Source of the DNA: Saturnia japonica
Taxonomy: Eukaryota; Arthropoda; Insecta; Lepidoptera; Saturniidae
Reading direction: 5' to 3'
Assembly: GCA_033032175.1 (NCBI GenBank)
Contig: CM065325.1
Coordinates: forward strand, 11,250,930-11,314,929
DNA length: 64,000 bases
In this document: positions 1-11,324 of the stretch, piece after piece
Numbering within the stretch: the first letter of the stretch is position 1
Layout: every line of letters starts with the position of its first letter
The notes under the pieces: model-generated
The model's input: the letters and a program-made list of their open reading frames with translations, nothing else
What the model was told of the DNA's origin: nothing
Database searches by the model: none
Made by a program: the position numbers and the translations under genes

Positions 1-361
1 TAATTTCATATGCATCTAGAAAAAAACTGTTATTTTGACATTACAAACAGAAACTTCAATTTTATTAATTGTATAGATAGATAATATTTAATTCTATTAA
101 TTCTTATTTCATAATATATGTCCATTTAATATTTAAATCGCACACAAATAAATTGCGGTAAACTAAAATAAAAGAATATAAAATTACAAAAACTAATGTC
201 TGTTTACCCCAAACGTACCATAGTTCTATGATATAAGTTTTGTACAATTAAATTTTATACATTCATATTTGACATATTTATTTCTTACATCCTCTTCTTT
301 CTTGCTTTGACGTATGCAAAAAAATATGTTAAATTATGAATCGCTCAGCGGGACCATGGGA

Positions 362-565
362 CTACAAGGATGCGGGAGAAGTTATAGCGGTAATTTGGAC
401 GAAGTAGGCCAATTTTGTTGGCCCATTGTGATTCAAGGGGTCCAAGAATTGTTCCTTCAATTCGGTAAATGCCCGCATGTTTGGCGAATAAGTGTTAATG
501 GGGTCTTTTGTCGTATTTTTTCCACTTCCGAGACATTTAAAAAATTTAATATCGATTAATGATTT
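362..565 (-). pseudogene. possible coding remnant, unrecognised
   Basis: On the minus strand a frame stays open for 67 codons between two stops. It has no start Met at its beginning; the only internal Met is about residue 30. The residues look protein-like rather than A+T-noise: the frame contains TYSPNMRAFTELKEQFLDPL followed by NHNGPTKLAYFVQITAITSP, then a TAG stop. After the stop the same frame continues for eleven codons to a TAA. The stretch is richer in G+C than its flanks. It could be one exon, a processed pseudogene fragment or chance. No splice acceptor with a pyrimidine tract is obvious upstream and no poly(A) tail downstream. I do not recognise the family. A plus-strand frame of 81 codons (314-559) overlaps it and looks less protein-like. 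Confidence 0.25.
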
Positions 566-596
566 TTACTTGTATTTATTATATGAAGTCTGAAGA

Positions 597-825
597 CAGG
601 ACTCGTGGCGCAGTAGTAGTAAACGCTACTATTGAGCCGACAGGTCGCGAGTTCGATCCCTGTCCTTGACTAACATTTGTGTCATGTGATGATCATAATT
701 GTCAGTTGTTTGTCTGGGTGTCAAATAAATATCTATACTATATGTATGGATATGTATATCAGCTATTTAATTACAATAATACAAGCTTTGCTTAGTTTGG
801 AATTAAATGGCCGTGTGTGAACTTG
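597..825 (+). mobile_element. tRNA-headed SINE (family A)
   Basis: The head carries both internal RNA polymerase III boxes: box A TGGCGCAGTAG at 606-616, matching TRGYNNANNNG, and box B GAGTTCGATCC at 649-659. The first 15 bases resemble the 5' end of tRNA-Trp, and AGGAC at the start can pair with GTCCT at the end of the head. The body continues through a region with CAAGCTTTGCTTAGTTTGG near 782-800, which I recall as a frequent 3' tail of lepidopteran SINEs. No clear target-site duplication was found. It is not a functional tRNA gene, because anticodon-arm pairing is lost. Confidence 0.6.
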
Positions 826-1603
826 TGTTTCCCGTATCCCTCATATCAAACAAGAATGCAGTGCGTCTGATGTTAATTTATTACTGCAGTTTATAGTTAC
901 TTATAACCAATTTGAAGTCAGTAATAGCAGAGACGTAATATGTTACATAAGTACTATTCCTGAAGAATGAGTTGGAAAAAGCAAGTGTGCCGGAATGTGT
1001 TGCCAAGCACACCATTCAGACTGGAACACATCAGTGAGAACAATGCTGCCTTGTGATAGAAATACATACATGTGACGTTGGTGCTATCACGATCAAATCA
1101 TGGTCAAATTTTATTATTAATAATAGCTATGAATGAAGAGAAATCATCGCAGAGATGAAATTACTAAACTTAAAAAAGCATTAAGTAATGTTAGTAGAAA
1201 AAATGTCTTTATTAGCAAAATCTAAGCGTTCTAATACGCCTAAGAAAATACACCTTGTTCGATCGTCGACAAAAAAAGATCAATGGTATTATCGCGATAA
1301 ACCTCAGAAGTCAAATCTACAAAACATCTGGGCAAAAAAATTATTTGCGCAAAATTTTAAATCCACAATAAACTTAATGCGGCACGTACAACTTATGTGA
1401 TATTCAAGTAGCTACCGATGAGTTTGTTAGTGTTGATTTTATTAAGAAAACATCTGTAAGAAGATTTATGTTTTTACGGTTTTTTTTGTAAATCATTCGT
1501 ATGAACTTTTGCTTTCGTTATGATAAGAAATCGAAATTCATTTGAGAAATACAGGAATGAAAAAAAAAACTATATATAAATACGGTAGACCGTACATATA
1601 ACA
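826..1603. other. A+T-rich stretch, nothing assigned
   Basis: No repeat end, motif or convincing coding frame was seen. A plus-strand frame of 70 codons (1188-1400) encodes a very basic peptide with KSKRSNTPKK near its start, but it has no recognisable domain. Confidence 0.5.
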
Positions 1604-1806
1604 CTAGCTGTGCTCCCGGCTTCGCTCGCGCGTACGATAGCAGAACGCGTAATACTTATAAAAATCGTAGTTTCTTAAAACTTTAATAACTTTTCGTTGA
1701 ATAAGATGGCGTGACTTTTTTTAAATAAGGACCAGAATCTAATGAGTAAAACAAAAAAAAATGATCAAAGTATATCCAGTAGTTTTTGCGTGATGCGCGT
1801 ACAATT
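1604..1806 (-). mobile_element. Helitron-like Lep1-type fragment
   Basis: Read on the plus strand it begins CTAGCTGTGCTCCCGGC, the reverse complement of the CTAG-ended 3' terminus shared with the other Lep1-type copies here. The body has the usual wording ending near CCAGTAGTTTTTGCGTGAT, and then homology is lost before the opposite terminus. It is therefore truncated at its 5' end. There is no coding capacity. Confidence 0.5.
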
Positions 1807-3502
1807 ACAGCAAACCTCCAATAATTTTATTTATTTAGATTAATTAAACCTTATATTAACACTTGTTGCGTCCGCGTTGTGCTATGCACGCAAGGACTAC
1901 ATATTTTACAGTGTAAGGGGGTACAATACCATCTTATGCCTTCAGACACCCAAGCCAACCTCACCTGCACATGGTGCACCTTACTGATAATGAATGAGCA
2001 ATTATGATTGTACAAAACGTATATCATAAAACTCTGCCACATTTAAGGTAAACCGAGATTACTTTTTGTAATTTTATATATACATATTTTTTTATTATGA
2101 AATCTTAAATGTCCATAAAAATTATTACGTAAACAAGAATAAATAGAATTAAATATAATACTTACATCATTTAATAAACTGTGTTCTTTACTAGTTAAGC
2201 AGAAACTCACTAATATTATGCAAAGTGTGTATTCATATCACACTGAAGTAAGAATATGTGGCAACCATAACGAACAAGTCCAGTTTATTGTCTCGAACAC
2301 GCTTCTGTATTAACATAAGGCATTCTCATGTTTTCTTACCCGTATCACAAGTTCTTATGTTATAAAATGATTTATTGAGATTATTCAATGAACGAAGTAA
2401 AGCAAACGTCATATTGCAATATTGACGCTCTGAGAATGCATTAATGACGGCAAAACAAATAAAAGCGACAACGGTACTTTTTTAACACAATAATGATAAT
2501 GAAATTATATGTTATTATGATATTATCATGTAACCCTTCACTTATCTCATCATCGATGTCGGTAAACGCCTGTCAAAACATTGAATATATCATTAAGGTA
2601 CATTCACACGAGCTTGCAAGGTGAGTGACGTCGCCGGAAATGACGTAAGGAGGCCCGACGCGTCTTGAATGGGCCACGCACACATGTATATAGTCTTGAG
2701 CTTGTATTTGTGTTTGAATGGGCTTACGCATGTTTACGTCCTGCTCGCTACTCGTACTCGCTACAACTCGACTATTGAGATTGACGGCTAGTGGACAAAC
2801 ATACTTGATAGATACGACATGCGACTAATTGAAAGACGTCCGTTATTGTTCCGGACAGGAAACAAATTAAGCGTTTCAATTTTAACCAACTTCTAATAAT
2901 GAGCGAAACGTCGCTGTCATAAAGTCTCACTTCAGCGGACTGATAACAATTCGAAATACTGTTAGTCATTTCCGAAATTATAATGACTGAACGTTACTAT
3001 GAATGACGGGGGCATTGGACCTCGCGCGAAAACCATAACACACGCGTACAAATTAGTCATGAGTTTGTGGAAGCCATTTTGGACTTTATTTTCGAATGCG
3101 TTCGAAATTCAAATGGGCATTTTTAAGTGGCAGTCGTAACTATCGGTATGGTATGAAGGGGCGATCGAAGCCGAAGCGGCGCGGGCAGGTGTGATGCCAG
3201 ATGTCTTAAACAAATTGCCGTGCCATAAGGTACGTACGGTGTGGACACTCCCTTACCTTTGTTAGGCGCTTGGCGTGTGCCAAGTTTTAATTTTATGCTT
3301 GATTACGAACCGATGCTGGGGTGACTAATTAATGGTTATGAGATGAATGATGCGGACTTTTGAGAATTGTTTTGTCGCAGTATTGTCTCAACGAAGAAAT
3401 TAATATTCACTGTAGCTATTTGGGATTTACTCGTGTCAGCGAGTTCTTCACTCTTGAAGGAGAAATGTTTTACAACAGTGAAGCCAACACCAATGTACCT
3501 AT
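1807..3502. other. no gene; moderately G+C-rich patch 2590-3250
   Basis: The segment 2590-3250 is less A+T-rich than its surroundings, with GACGTCGCCGG, CGAAGCGGCGCGGGC and several CG dinucleotides. It lacks a long open frame and resembles no other part of the window. It could be regulatory or an old single-copy remnant. The rest is A+T-rich without visible structure. Confidence 0.4.
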
Positions 3503-3620
3503 TTAGCTAACTTCCCATACTTGCCTACAGCTTGGTTAGTTGTTTCACTTTCATAATTACTGCTCCACTCTTTAGAGCCGTAGCATGAACTTATATAACC
3601 TTATAACCTTCATCAATAAA
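3503..3620 (-). mobile_element. Helitron-like fragment
   Basis: Read in reverse, this matches the middle of the longer Helitron-like copies at 6515-6780 and 12498-12773: the shared words are about a gained ridge TTATTGA-GAAGG-TTATA, then GGAGC-GAGCAGTAA, then AAGCTGT-GGCAAG-ATGGGAAGT, with dashes marking variable bases. It abuts directly another Helitron copy at 3621 in the opposite orientation, which apparently inserted at its end. Confidence 0.5.
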
Positions 3621-3870
3621 TCGATACTAATATTATAAAGTTGAAGAGTTTGTTTGTCTGTTTGGTTGAACGTGTAAACACAGGAACCACTCGTTCGAAT
3701 TGAAAAAATATTTTAGTGTTGGATAGACTATTTATCGGGGAAGGCTGTAGGATATATAACATCACGCTACGACCAATAGGAGCACAGCATCAATGAAAAA
3801 TGTTAAAGAAACGGGGAAAATTTTCAGAGCTTCCATTATTTACGCTGTTGAAGTTGCGCGGGTCAGCTAG
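3621..3870 (+). mobile_element. complete non-autonomous Helitron, Lep1-type
   Basis: The left end reads TCGATACTAATATTATAAAG, the Lep1-type 5' terminus, and the right end reads GTTGCGCGGGTCAGCTAG, ending in CTAG as expected for the Helitron CTRR rule. The base before is A (3620) and the base after is T (3871), consistent with Helitron insertion between A and T without target duplication. The body contains the family words GAACCACTCGTTCGAATTG and CATCACGCTACGACCAATAG. At 250 bp it has no coding capacity and depends on an autonomous Rep/helicase element elsewhere. Confidence 0.75.
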
Positions 3871-4914
3871 TAGTAGCTTATAAAGTACGAAAAATCTTTT
3901 TCAATTCTTTATGATACTTCCAGAGATTAGAGCGTTTTAATAAGCAAACAGAAAAAAAGATTTATAATATTTGTATAGATTATTATTAATAGTAAAAATT
4001 CCAAGTTATGCCCGAAAAATTCGTTAACACATGCCTAATGCCCTAAAGTGAGTACATCGAAAAGATTTACCTAGTCACTAGTATTTTACCCATTATAAAA
4101 AAATATGGGACAAGGTGTAAACACCACATTTGTTACAGCAGGATGAATCTGAGCATTAGAAGGCACGCGACATTCTCTCCCGGAGTAAACGAAAGGTGCG
4201 CTCGACCCCTTTCTCCTCTATTATTACACAGGACAATCGATCGATCGACCCTAGGCACGATGCTTTACGGTCTTAACAATCGATCCAACTCGCAAACAAT
4301 TGAACGACGCTTGCTTTGGGATAACTCTTATCTTGCAATTGACAAAGTTCAATTTTTAAAGTATTAACTAAAGTTTTATCATTTTATCTATATGTAGGTA
4401 TACTAAAAGTTAATAATAAAAAGATTTTTAAGATAATTTTTTGGCGTGTCTTGAGAATATATCACATTTTTTTTTCGGATGGAAATGCTTTTTTTATCTT
4501 GTATAATTCGTTACTATAAACGTTACTTCTTTTCGTCATTTATCTCATTTGTATGACATAATAAATAACGTGAATGAATATTATAAATTACTTATCCTTA
4601 CATGCAACTATCTTTAAAATAGAATGTGTTAGATTATATACATACATGTCCACTTTTTGCAAGTAAGCTGCAGAACACATCTGCGAGGCGCGTGGTATCC
4701 CAAAAGATGTTTTCGCTTATGATAGATTGATGTCAGTCTTTTGTTCTTTCTGCTATTTGCTAAACATATTTTGGTAACATAAAAAAGAAATCATCATTCT
4801 TTATACATATTTGTGAATATTGTTTTTATTAAGTTCTGTTAATTGGTTAATCGTTCGCTTCTCCTTGGAATTAAAAGTTAGCAAAGAAATAAGTAGTTTT
4901 AGAGAATCTAATAA
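3871..4914. other. no gene; G+C-richer patch 4150-4320
   Basis: The patch 4150-4320 contains overlapping ATCGATC words (CAATCGATCGATCGACC and CAATCGATCCAAC) and an open frame of 74 codons (4143-4367) with no recognisable domain. The ATCGAT words could be factor-binding sites, but nothing else supports that. The remainder is A+T-rich and unassigned. Confidence 0.3.
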
Positions 4915-5003
4915 GTAGTGCCTTAAGCGCTCGCCCCCAAGTCAAGGTCAAGCTGTAAGAGGCTTCAGGGTCCCTAAGGCTAACAGTATAGTTAGTCAAG
5001 AAA
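4915..5003 (+). repeat. dispersed repeat family D, 3' part
   Basis: The segment GTGCCTTAAGCGCTCGCCCC ... GGCTAACAGTATAG matches the right end of the larger copies at 61600-62052 and 54283-54690 and the partial copy at 50678-50793. Only the last 90 bases are present here. Confidence 0.6.
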
Positions 5004-5224
5004 GAAGCAGTAACATCGAATAATGAACCTTTAGCTCCCTTATATAACAAAATTGTACTTGAAATTGGTATATATGCTATCAGCGGAAGCAGAGGTATTA
5101 ATTAGCATCACAAAATAATTTTAAATATGTATATAATAGTAATAGTATATTAGAGGTGCTCCGCGGCTCTTCACACGTTTGTTACTACACAGTGGTTATT
5201 TACATCTCATAATTTTATTTTTCT

Positions 5225-5460
5225 CACAGTATTGGCAATTTTTATAGCTTATCAATTAAGGAATGACCTATTCTTCCTGTGTATAAAATTTCATCAAAAT
5301 CGGTTAAGACTAATAAAAACTATTTTTTCTATTTATAAAATTACTATTAAATATTGTTTTACCTTATCAAATGACCAATGACATAAGCTTCCTCTTTACA
5401 CAATTTCATAAGAACCGGTTAAACAATTTTTTGAGTTAAATACGTACATACAAACAAACA
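5225..5460 (+). repeat. lepidopteran dispersed repeat fragment
   Basis: It contains the phrase AAATTTCATCAAAATCGGTT and, at the end, an AACAAACAAAC run. I recall these as typical of the interior and tail of a very abundant lepidopteran repeat with Helitron-type ends. Neither terminus is intact here. Confidence 0.4.
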
Positions 5461-5463
5461 AAA

Positions 5464-5680
5464 AAATTGGTTGCCTGTAAAGTCGGTATACGGGCGAAAG
5501 TTTTACGTGACAACGACTTTATGTCTGTCTCTCTCGCTCTTAGGCGGGCTAACCATGCCCGAGTGGAAGGGACGCGTGCCTCTCACTCGCTCTCATTGTG
5601 AGCGCATAACGTGAGCGGAGCGTAACGCAGTTTCTTGAAGTGTCACCCGGCAAACCAATTTATAAGACGTTGTCACGTCA
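5464..5680. mobile_element. inverted-repeat element (MITE-like)
   Basis: An 11-bp perfect inverted repeat ACGTGACAACG lies at 5505-5515 and again, reversed, at 5668-5678. A second pair lies outside or overlapping it: AAATTGGTTGCC at the left edge pairs imperfectly with GGCAAACCAATTT at 5650-5662. The interior is G+C-rich with CTCTCTCGCTC and CACTCGCTCTC. No coding frame is present. The target duplication and superfamily are undetermined. Confidence 0.4.
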
Positions 5681-6514
5681 AAAATAAATAATTAATCAGT
5701 GTCCTTCATATAGGATGTCTATTGGGAAATTTGGAAAAACTTATATGTACAGACAGCACTACAGATATATTAATATAGATATTATGTCACCGAATAATAA
5801 TTGTACAAATCGTTAGCTTTTAATTAATTAATTTTAGTGAGTAAAGGGATATTAATCATTTTGAATTTTTAAGGTTATGAATATTAAATATGCAAAATCG
5901 TGATACTACTAGAACTTGCAAAATGTGAATTTTCAACTGGTAATTTGTTTCTGGCACGCCGCGCCACTTTGCTTGCCTTACTTGCTTTGCTTGCTCGGCT
6001 TGTGCGTTTTGATCACAGTTTCAACCTAACCTAACTGATTAGTTTTATAAGCCAACGAAAACGTAAGCGTTAGATTGAAAATTTTAATTTCCGTTCACAG
6101 TCCATCGACAGTTTACAATCTCACAATAATTCAACAATAGCTAAACTAAACTGTTGTGTAAAATTGTTTTTAGATTAGATAACACCCATAAAAAGTAATA
6201 CTATAACATTAAATTTTCGCTAATACTGCGTACGTTCGGTATTTACTGTAGAGACTATATCGATCGCGATGCACCCCTCTCGGTAGCCATCTTACTTTCC
6301 CGCGCAGCTGCTCAGGCGCAGGGTCAAAGGTGGCAGGCAAGTGAGGGGTAAGTAACTTTATTGTACTTCGTGTAGTGGGCGCTGAGTGCGCTGTCTGCAG
6401 GATTATATCGCCACATTTAATCGATATGGTACCGGACAATTTAGTAAAGAATAATATATATACATTTATCTTTTTTTTTATTGACGCCTAACTGTGCCTC
6501 ATGGTACCTTGTGT

Positions 6515-6780
6515 TAAATTTATTTGACCAACTCTTCACCACGCCGCGACCGCTGCGGCCTACGCACCTTTGTTGCCTATTTCCCGTATTTGCCCACAGC
6601 TTGCCAAATTGCTTGACTGTCATGGTAACTGCTACGCTCCTTATGGTGGTAGAGTGAAGTTATATAGCCTATGACCTTCCTCAATAAATAAGCCATAAAT
6701 CCAAAAATACTTTTTCAAGTCTGACAGGTAATTCCAGAGATTAGCGCGTTCGAACAAACAAACTCTGTAGTTAATATTAA
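6515..6780 (-). mobile_element. Helitron-like element
   Basis: Read in reverse it opens TTTGTTTGTTCGAACGCGCT and AATCTCTGGAATTACC, the standard leading phrase of this family in the window, then continues to GGAGCGTAGCAGTTACCATG. It aligns over its length with 12498-12773 and 51118-51425. The region 6530-6580 is G+C-rich (CGCGACCGCTGCGGCC) and belongs to the 3' part. Neither end is intact. Short frames of 60-76 codons here are spurious. Confidence 0.55.
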
Positions 6781-6784
6781 CGGC

Positions 6785-9355
6785 AACTTCAATATATTTG
6801 ATACAGTTATGTTCCGTTGTTTGATATAACTAAGAGACAATACGGAAATGAATGTTTTTTCACATAGCACCTGGATTGTGTGAGGCGCCACAGTACTCAC
6901 CACCATGAAGACATTCGATACGCCCACAAAACACATTAAATCGCCGGATCACAGAGCATGGGCCTCGATGATATCTTTTTAACACGTGCCTTGGTTAATT
7001 TAAAGAAAACTCGACCTTAATTTTGCTTACGTAGTCTTGAAAAAATCTCATAGAATATTATACTTAACACTAAAATTATAAAGTCTAATATACGGTAGCA
7101 AACGTACACCTTACGTGATACGACTACTGAACTAAAGTTTTGTGAATTGGTGTCGTTTGTACTATCAAACGGATTGTAGATGTTTAGTTTGAAATCTTTA
7201 GTAGTGCAAGAAAAGATTAGGAGAACGGATGTAATGTTAGAAAAATATTACTCTTCTTGATAAAAAATATATTTTGTATAAATGGAAGATTTAACAAGAC
7301 AATTTTTACCAAAAAAGAAAACCAGCTTCAATGATTTTGCAGAGTTCCCCTGTATATCTCCGAAGTTGAAGGTCCAATGCCAATGAAATGAAAATGGAAC
7401 CACCTTTGAGGTTTCCCCTATCCAACAAAACAATAATCATTAAAATTGGTTCATAAACAAAGAAGTTATGGCTGAACATCTATAAAAATACATTCGAATT
7501 GATAACCTCCGTCTTTTTTTTAAGTCGATTAAAATTAAAATAAAATGTTTTCCTAATTTTTTTGTTTTCTTTTAGTTGGTTGGTTGACAATTGAAATAAG
7601 AGTTAACAATTAAAGAAATTGTAAAAAATAAAGTGACTATGTCCATTCTCTACTGATTTTGGTAGGAAATTTTGTACACGGTAAGCATACGTTATTCCAC
7701 AATTTTTGATGGGTTACAAGAATTTTCAACAGGACTATGAGACGAGAAAAATTACTAATTAATAAACGCGTGAGGCGCCGCGGTGCCGCGGGACATCACT
7801 GGGACTGGTACTAATGTAATATCGCTCGCAATTATTATTATTTTTTGCTTTCTTCCTAAAAGCACTAAGGCCGTCTACTACTTATGCAACCATTAATAAT
7901 CCTCTAACAATACAGTGAAAATACAAAACAAGTAAGAGCATTACATTACGCACAACTCATTTCTATTTAGGGTCGCTCTTAGGGACATGTGCGCACGCGT
8001 CGCCCGACAATCATAGTAATAATAACTAAAAAAATAATAATAAATCCGGGTGAAGAATAAAGAAAATCACCCCCCGGCTCCCCTTGCCTTTATCTTGCAA
8101 ACAGACTTGTAAATGTTAAAGATAATAGGGGCGGTCGGACCCCCGTGTATGCGCGCGCGCACACCTTTAGCGGGGGTTGCATACGATGTGGGGTGATTTG
8201 ACGCTATAGACGCATGTTTGGCGGTTTAATTCAAAATTCAAATAGGCATCTTAGGAATTTATATTTTTATATAAAAAAACCAATTTTTTTTTGGATAACA
8301 CCAATATTACGTGTCAAATCGTCTTTATGTATTTAGAATATTTTGTTTGTCTATACTCTATTTTTTAAATTGATAATTTATCTATTTTTTAATCATGATC
8401 ATTAATAATTTTTACCGTAAGTATTCATTTAAATATGTAATAGTATTCAAATAACAAAATAACTAAACTTAATTCATTATTTTAACTTGACTCCTATGGA
8501 TGGCATTTATGCCAATTTTACTTACATTTTGTGTGACGATTGGAGCCAAAGATGATACATTTATTACATTACCAAGAAATACTTTAATACATATTAATTT
8601 ACAACGTTGTTATTAAGAGTGAATTTTAATCGAGGTCGAATCGACACAAATGCATTAGCCCAATAAACCATTATCATTTATAAAGAGATATTTGATATAT
8701 ATAACCTACAGGTAAAATTTTAATATTTAGGTGAAAGAAATGTAAGCAAAAAATTATGAAGATGACCTACTTCAAAATTTGCACCTTTCCACACTGAAAG
8801 AGTTCTTATTGTAAGTACACCACCTTGCCCGACATATGGGCCCACATAAGTTCTGATCAAAGTATTTTTTGCCTATAAATCCGCTGTTAGTATTTGATAA
8901 TATTATGGAGGTATTAAACTTATTTGGTTTAAGAATTGCAGAATATTAATAATAATGTTAATTTAAAGTCATAATTAAGTGGCTGAGTAAAGTTCGATCA
9001 TGACAAAAAGTAGTGTCCAGGGTTCCAGTGCCCCCTTTTTAAATGTTTATACAATATTGACAAAGAATTCTTTTGAGATATGATTATTAAATCATACGTG
9101 TATTAAATTGGTAGCAAATTTCGAAATAATTTTGTAACGTGTAAAGCATAATATTAATAAAAAAACATATACAATTACTATATTAAGAATTAGAACAGTG
9201 TTACATGAATTTTTTCTTTGTTTTAAAGGTTTAGTATTTGTTGGGCACAATTTCGCTTTATGTTGAGTGATATATGTGAATATTTTCTACCAAGTGTCAT
9301 AGAAAAAAAAACATTTTCGCTTTTACTCATTACATTTACACATATTGCATATTGA
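6785..9355. other. no gene in about 2.5 kb
   Basis: A+T-rich sequence without recognisable coding potential. The patch 7975-8240 contains a run of alternating purine-pyrimidine GCGCGCGCGCAC near 8151, a simple potential Z-DNA tract, and several CCCC/GGGG runs. No repeat termini were recognised. Confidence 0.5.
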
Positions 9356-9358
9356 AGC

Positions 9359-9672
9359 AATGATAGTTCAGTGGTAGCGTGTACGGACTACGCGTCGATC
9401 GACGTGAGTTTGAATCCCTGCAATGAGCCTAAGCTTTCGGTGAAGGAAAACATCGCGATGAAACCATAGCACGGTGGTAGGTCTTTTTGTAATGCCCGCC
9501 TGGCTAACTGACACCCTCAAGTTGAAAATCTGTCGCCAAGCCCCAATAGGTGTGTTCCGGCAGCTGCACTTGGGAGCCAGTCTTCCACTAGGCTTAGCGT
9601 GCTACCATCTTGTACCACATCGTCGCTTAAGATCAGGTGATATTGTGGCTACACCGCTAAACCTATAATGAC
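9359..9672 (+). mobile_element. tRNA-headed SINE (family B), most complete copy
   Basis: Box A TAGTTCAGTGG (9364-9374) matches TRGYNNANNNG and box B GAGTTTGAATCCC lies at 9406-9418, 42 bases downstream as expected for a tRNA-like polymerase III promoter. The body contains GGTGAAGGAAAACATCG, then GTGTGTTCCGGCAGCTGCAC and GCTTAGCGTGCTACCATC, all shared with seven other copies in the window. It is about 310 bp long. The 64-codon frame at 9474-9668 is spurious. Confidence 0.75.
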
Positions 9673-9674
9673 AA

Positions 9675-10815
9675 ATGAAATATGTTTATTGTATTTACCT
9701 CATGTACACTGTAGTGTCTCGATATCTTTTAAATTAAGAAAATAATTGGCTGTTAAACTTATCGTTTCCTGTACGATAATTATGTTTTTCTTAAAACGCA
9801 TTTACATTATCAAATGTATTACACGTTTAAAACACTTCTCATACCTATACTTACATTTTATGAGCTTTATATACGTTGTAATTTTCCATAATCAATACCT
9901 TGGTCAGCGAAGAAGACTTGCTATATGAGGTAATGCGTCCAGCTTTCTGGTTACGTTTCCTTCGAGAGGCGAGTTGGATGGCATCCAAAACTTATAGTTT
10001 GATTTTAACTACTTAAATTACATTTATAGTTACTGGTCGTATGTTATTTTATGAATAAATAAATACGTTGACATAAAAAAAAAATTGTAGGTATAAATTG
10101 AAGTATAATTCTAACAGGAAGCCGGGTGAACTGTAATCCTTTTCCATTTATTCTCTGTATATTGTCTTGTCATATGTTAGCCAGTGCACGTATCCACGGA
10201 TAATCAAAGGTGGACAACAAAGCCTATCTCCAGCCTTTTTCAGCGTATTTCTCTGCCTTCTAGCCATGCGCCTCGCTTTGTTTTGCGTACCATTAATTGG
10301 CTTTCGATTTTATATCGACGTTGGGAATTTTTGTTGCGGTTTTGATTGTCTTTTGATTTACGTAGTTATTTATTAACAGTATGTTGCTTTTAGTTTTTTT
10401 TTTTTTTTTTACGAGAATACATTGAAGATTCTAATGTTCGAAATCGAAATGAATTGTTGTTGTGATTAAGTAATTATTTATTTGTATGCATAATGTTTTC
10501 GAAATTGAATTTATAATGACACTCACTTGTATTGTAATTTTTTTTTATTGTATTGTAATTTATAATTACACTAACTATTGCCGCCCGCTTCTCTGGGAAA
10601 TAAAAAATATATCCTATTTCGAAACTTTATTGACTTCTCTGCAAACCTTCAAACAAAAATTTCTAATATGTTATTATCCGATTAAATATTAGATTGGTGT
10701 TGGTTGAACTAGCAGCGTGTAATTTTGCGATCACCAGGAGGGAATATTCATTTGTCTCTTATATATCTTGGATTATTTTATTCTGAATACTGCTTCTGAC
10801 GCTTAGAGCTTATAC
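9675..10815. other. no gene; includes an 18-base T run
   Basis: A+T-rich. A homopolymer of 18 T lies at 10394-10411. Open frames of 60-69 codons here are low-complexity and show no motifs. Confidence 0.5.
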
Positions 10816-10819
10816 TTGA

Positions 10820-11320
10820 CTAGCTGTGCCCCACGATTTCACTCGTGTTAATTTTATCCGACAAACACCGCAGCATCAACGAACCCGTGTAGCTTTTCGC
10901 AAGTACAAATTATTTTAATTTTCCATTATCTCCTAAACTACGCCTCCAAATAACGTGCTATAAAGGACAAAGTTTAACTTCATAAAATTCTATTTATGAT
11001 AAATGAACTTATTGTGGCTTATGTATAAGAGATAGGCATATGATATAGCAGTTTTTTTAGATATACTATTGAGTAACATTTTTATAGAACATTGTATTTA
11101 CGTATCATTAACCATTACGCCAGCACACGCGGATAAAGCATTTCGGGAGGGCATCGACTCCCGACTTATTTAACAAAAAATAATATTCAAGACTAGCTGA
11201 GACTATTCCTCGTGTATTTGATTATCGTATGCAAAAAAAAAAATTGTGATAGTTCCAGAGATTAGCGTGTTTAAACAAACAAACAAAAAACTTTTCCCCT
11301 TTATTATATTATAAATATAC
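10820..11320 (-). mobile_element. long Helitron-like element, about 500 bp
   Basis: On the plus strand it begins CTAGCTGTGCCCCACGATTT and ends with the reverse of the Lep1-type start: GTTCCAGAGATTAGCGTG, AAACAAACAAACAAA, then CCTTTATTATATTATAA. The interior phrase ATTACGCCAGCACACGCGG (11114-11132) is shared with the copies at 31842-32430 and 50365-50676, defining a longer subfamily. It has no coding capacity. Confidence 0.65.
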
Positions 11321-11324
11321 ATAA

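Noticed and set aside
606..659. a functional tRNA gene
   Set aside because: The A and B boxes are good but a full cloverleaf is not formed and a SINE body follows; the same applies at 9364-9418 and 45666-45720.
8151..8164. alternating GC tract as a functional Z-DNA element
   Set aside because: Only about 12 bases and no associated promoter; kept as a note only.
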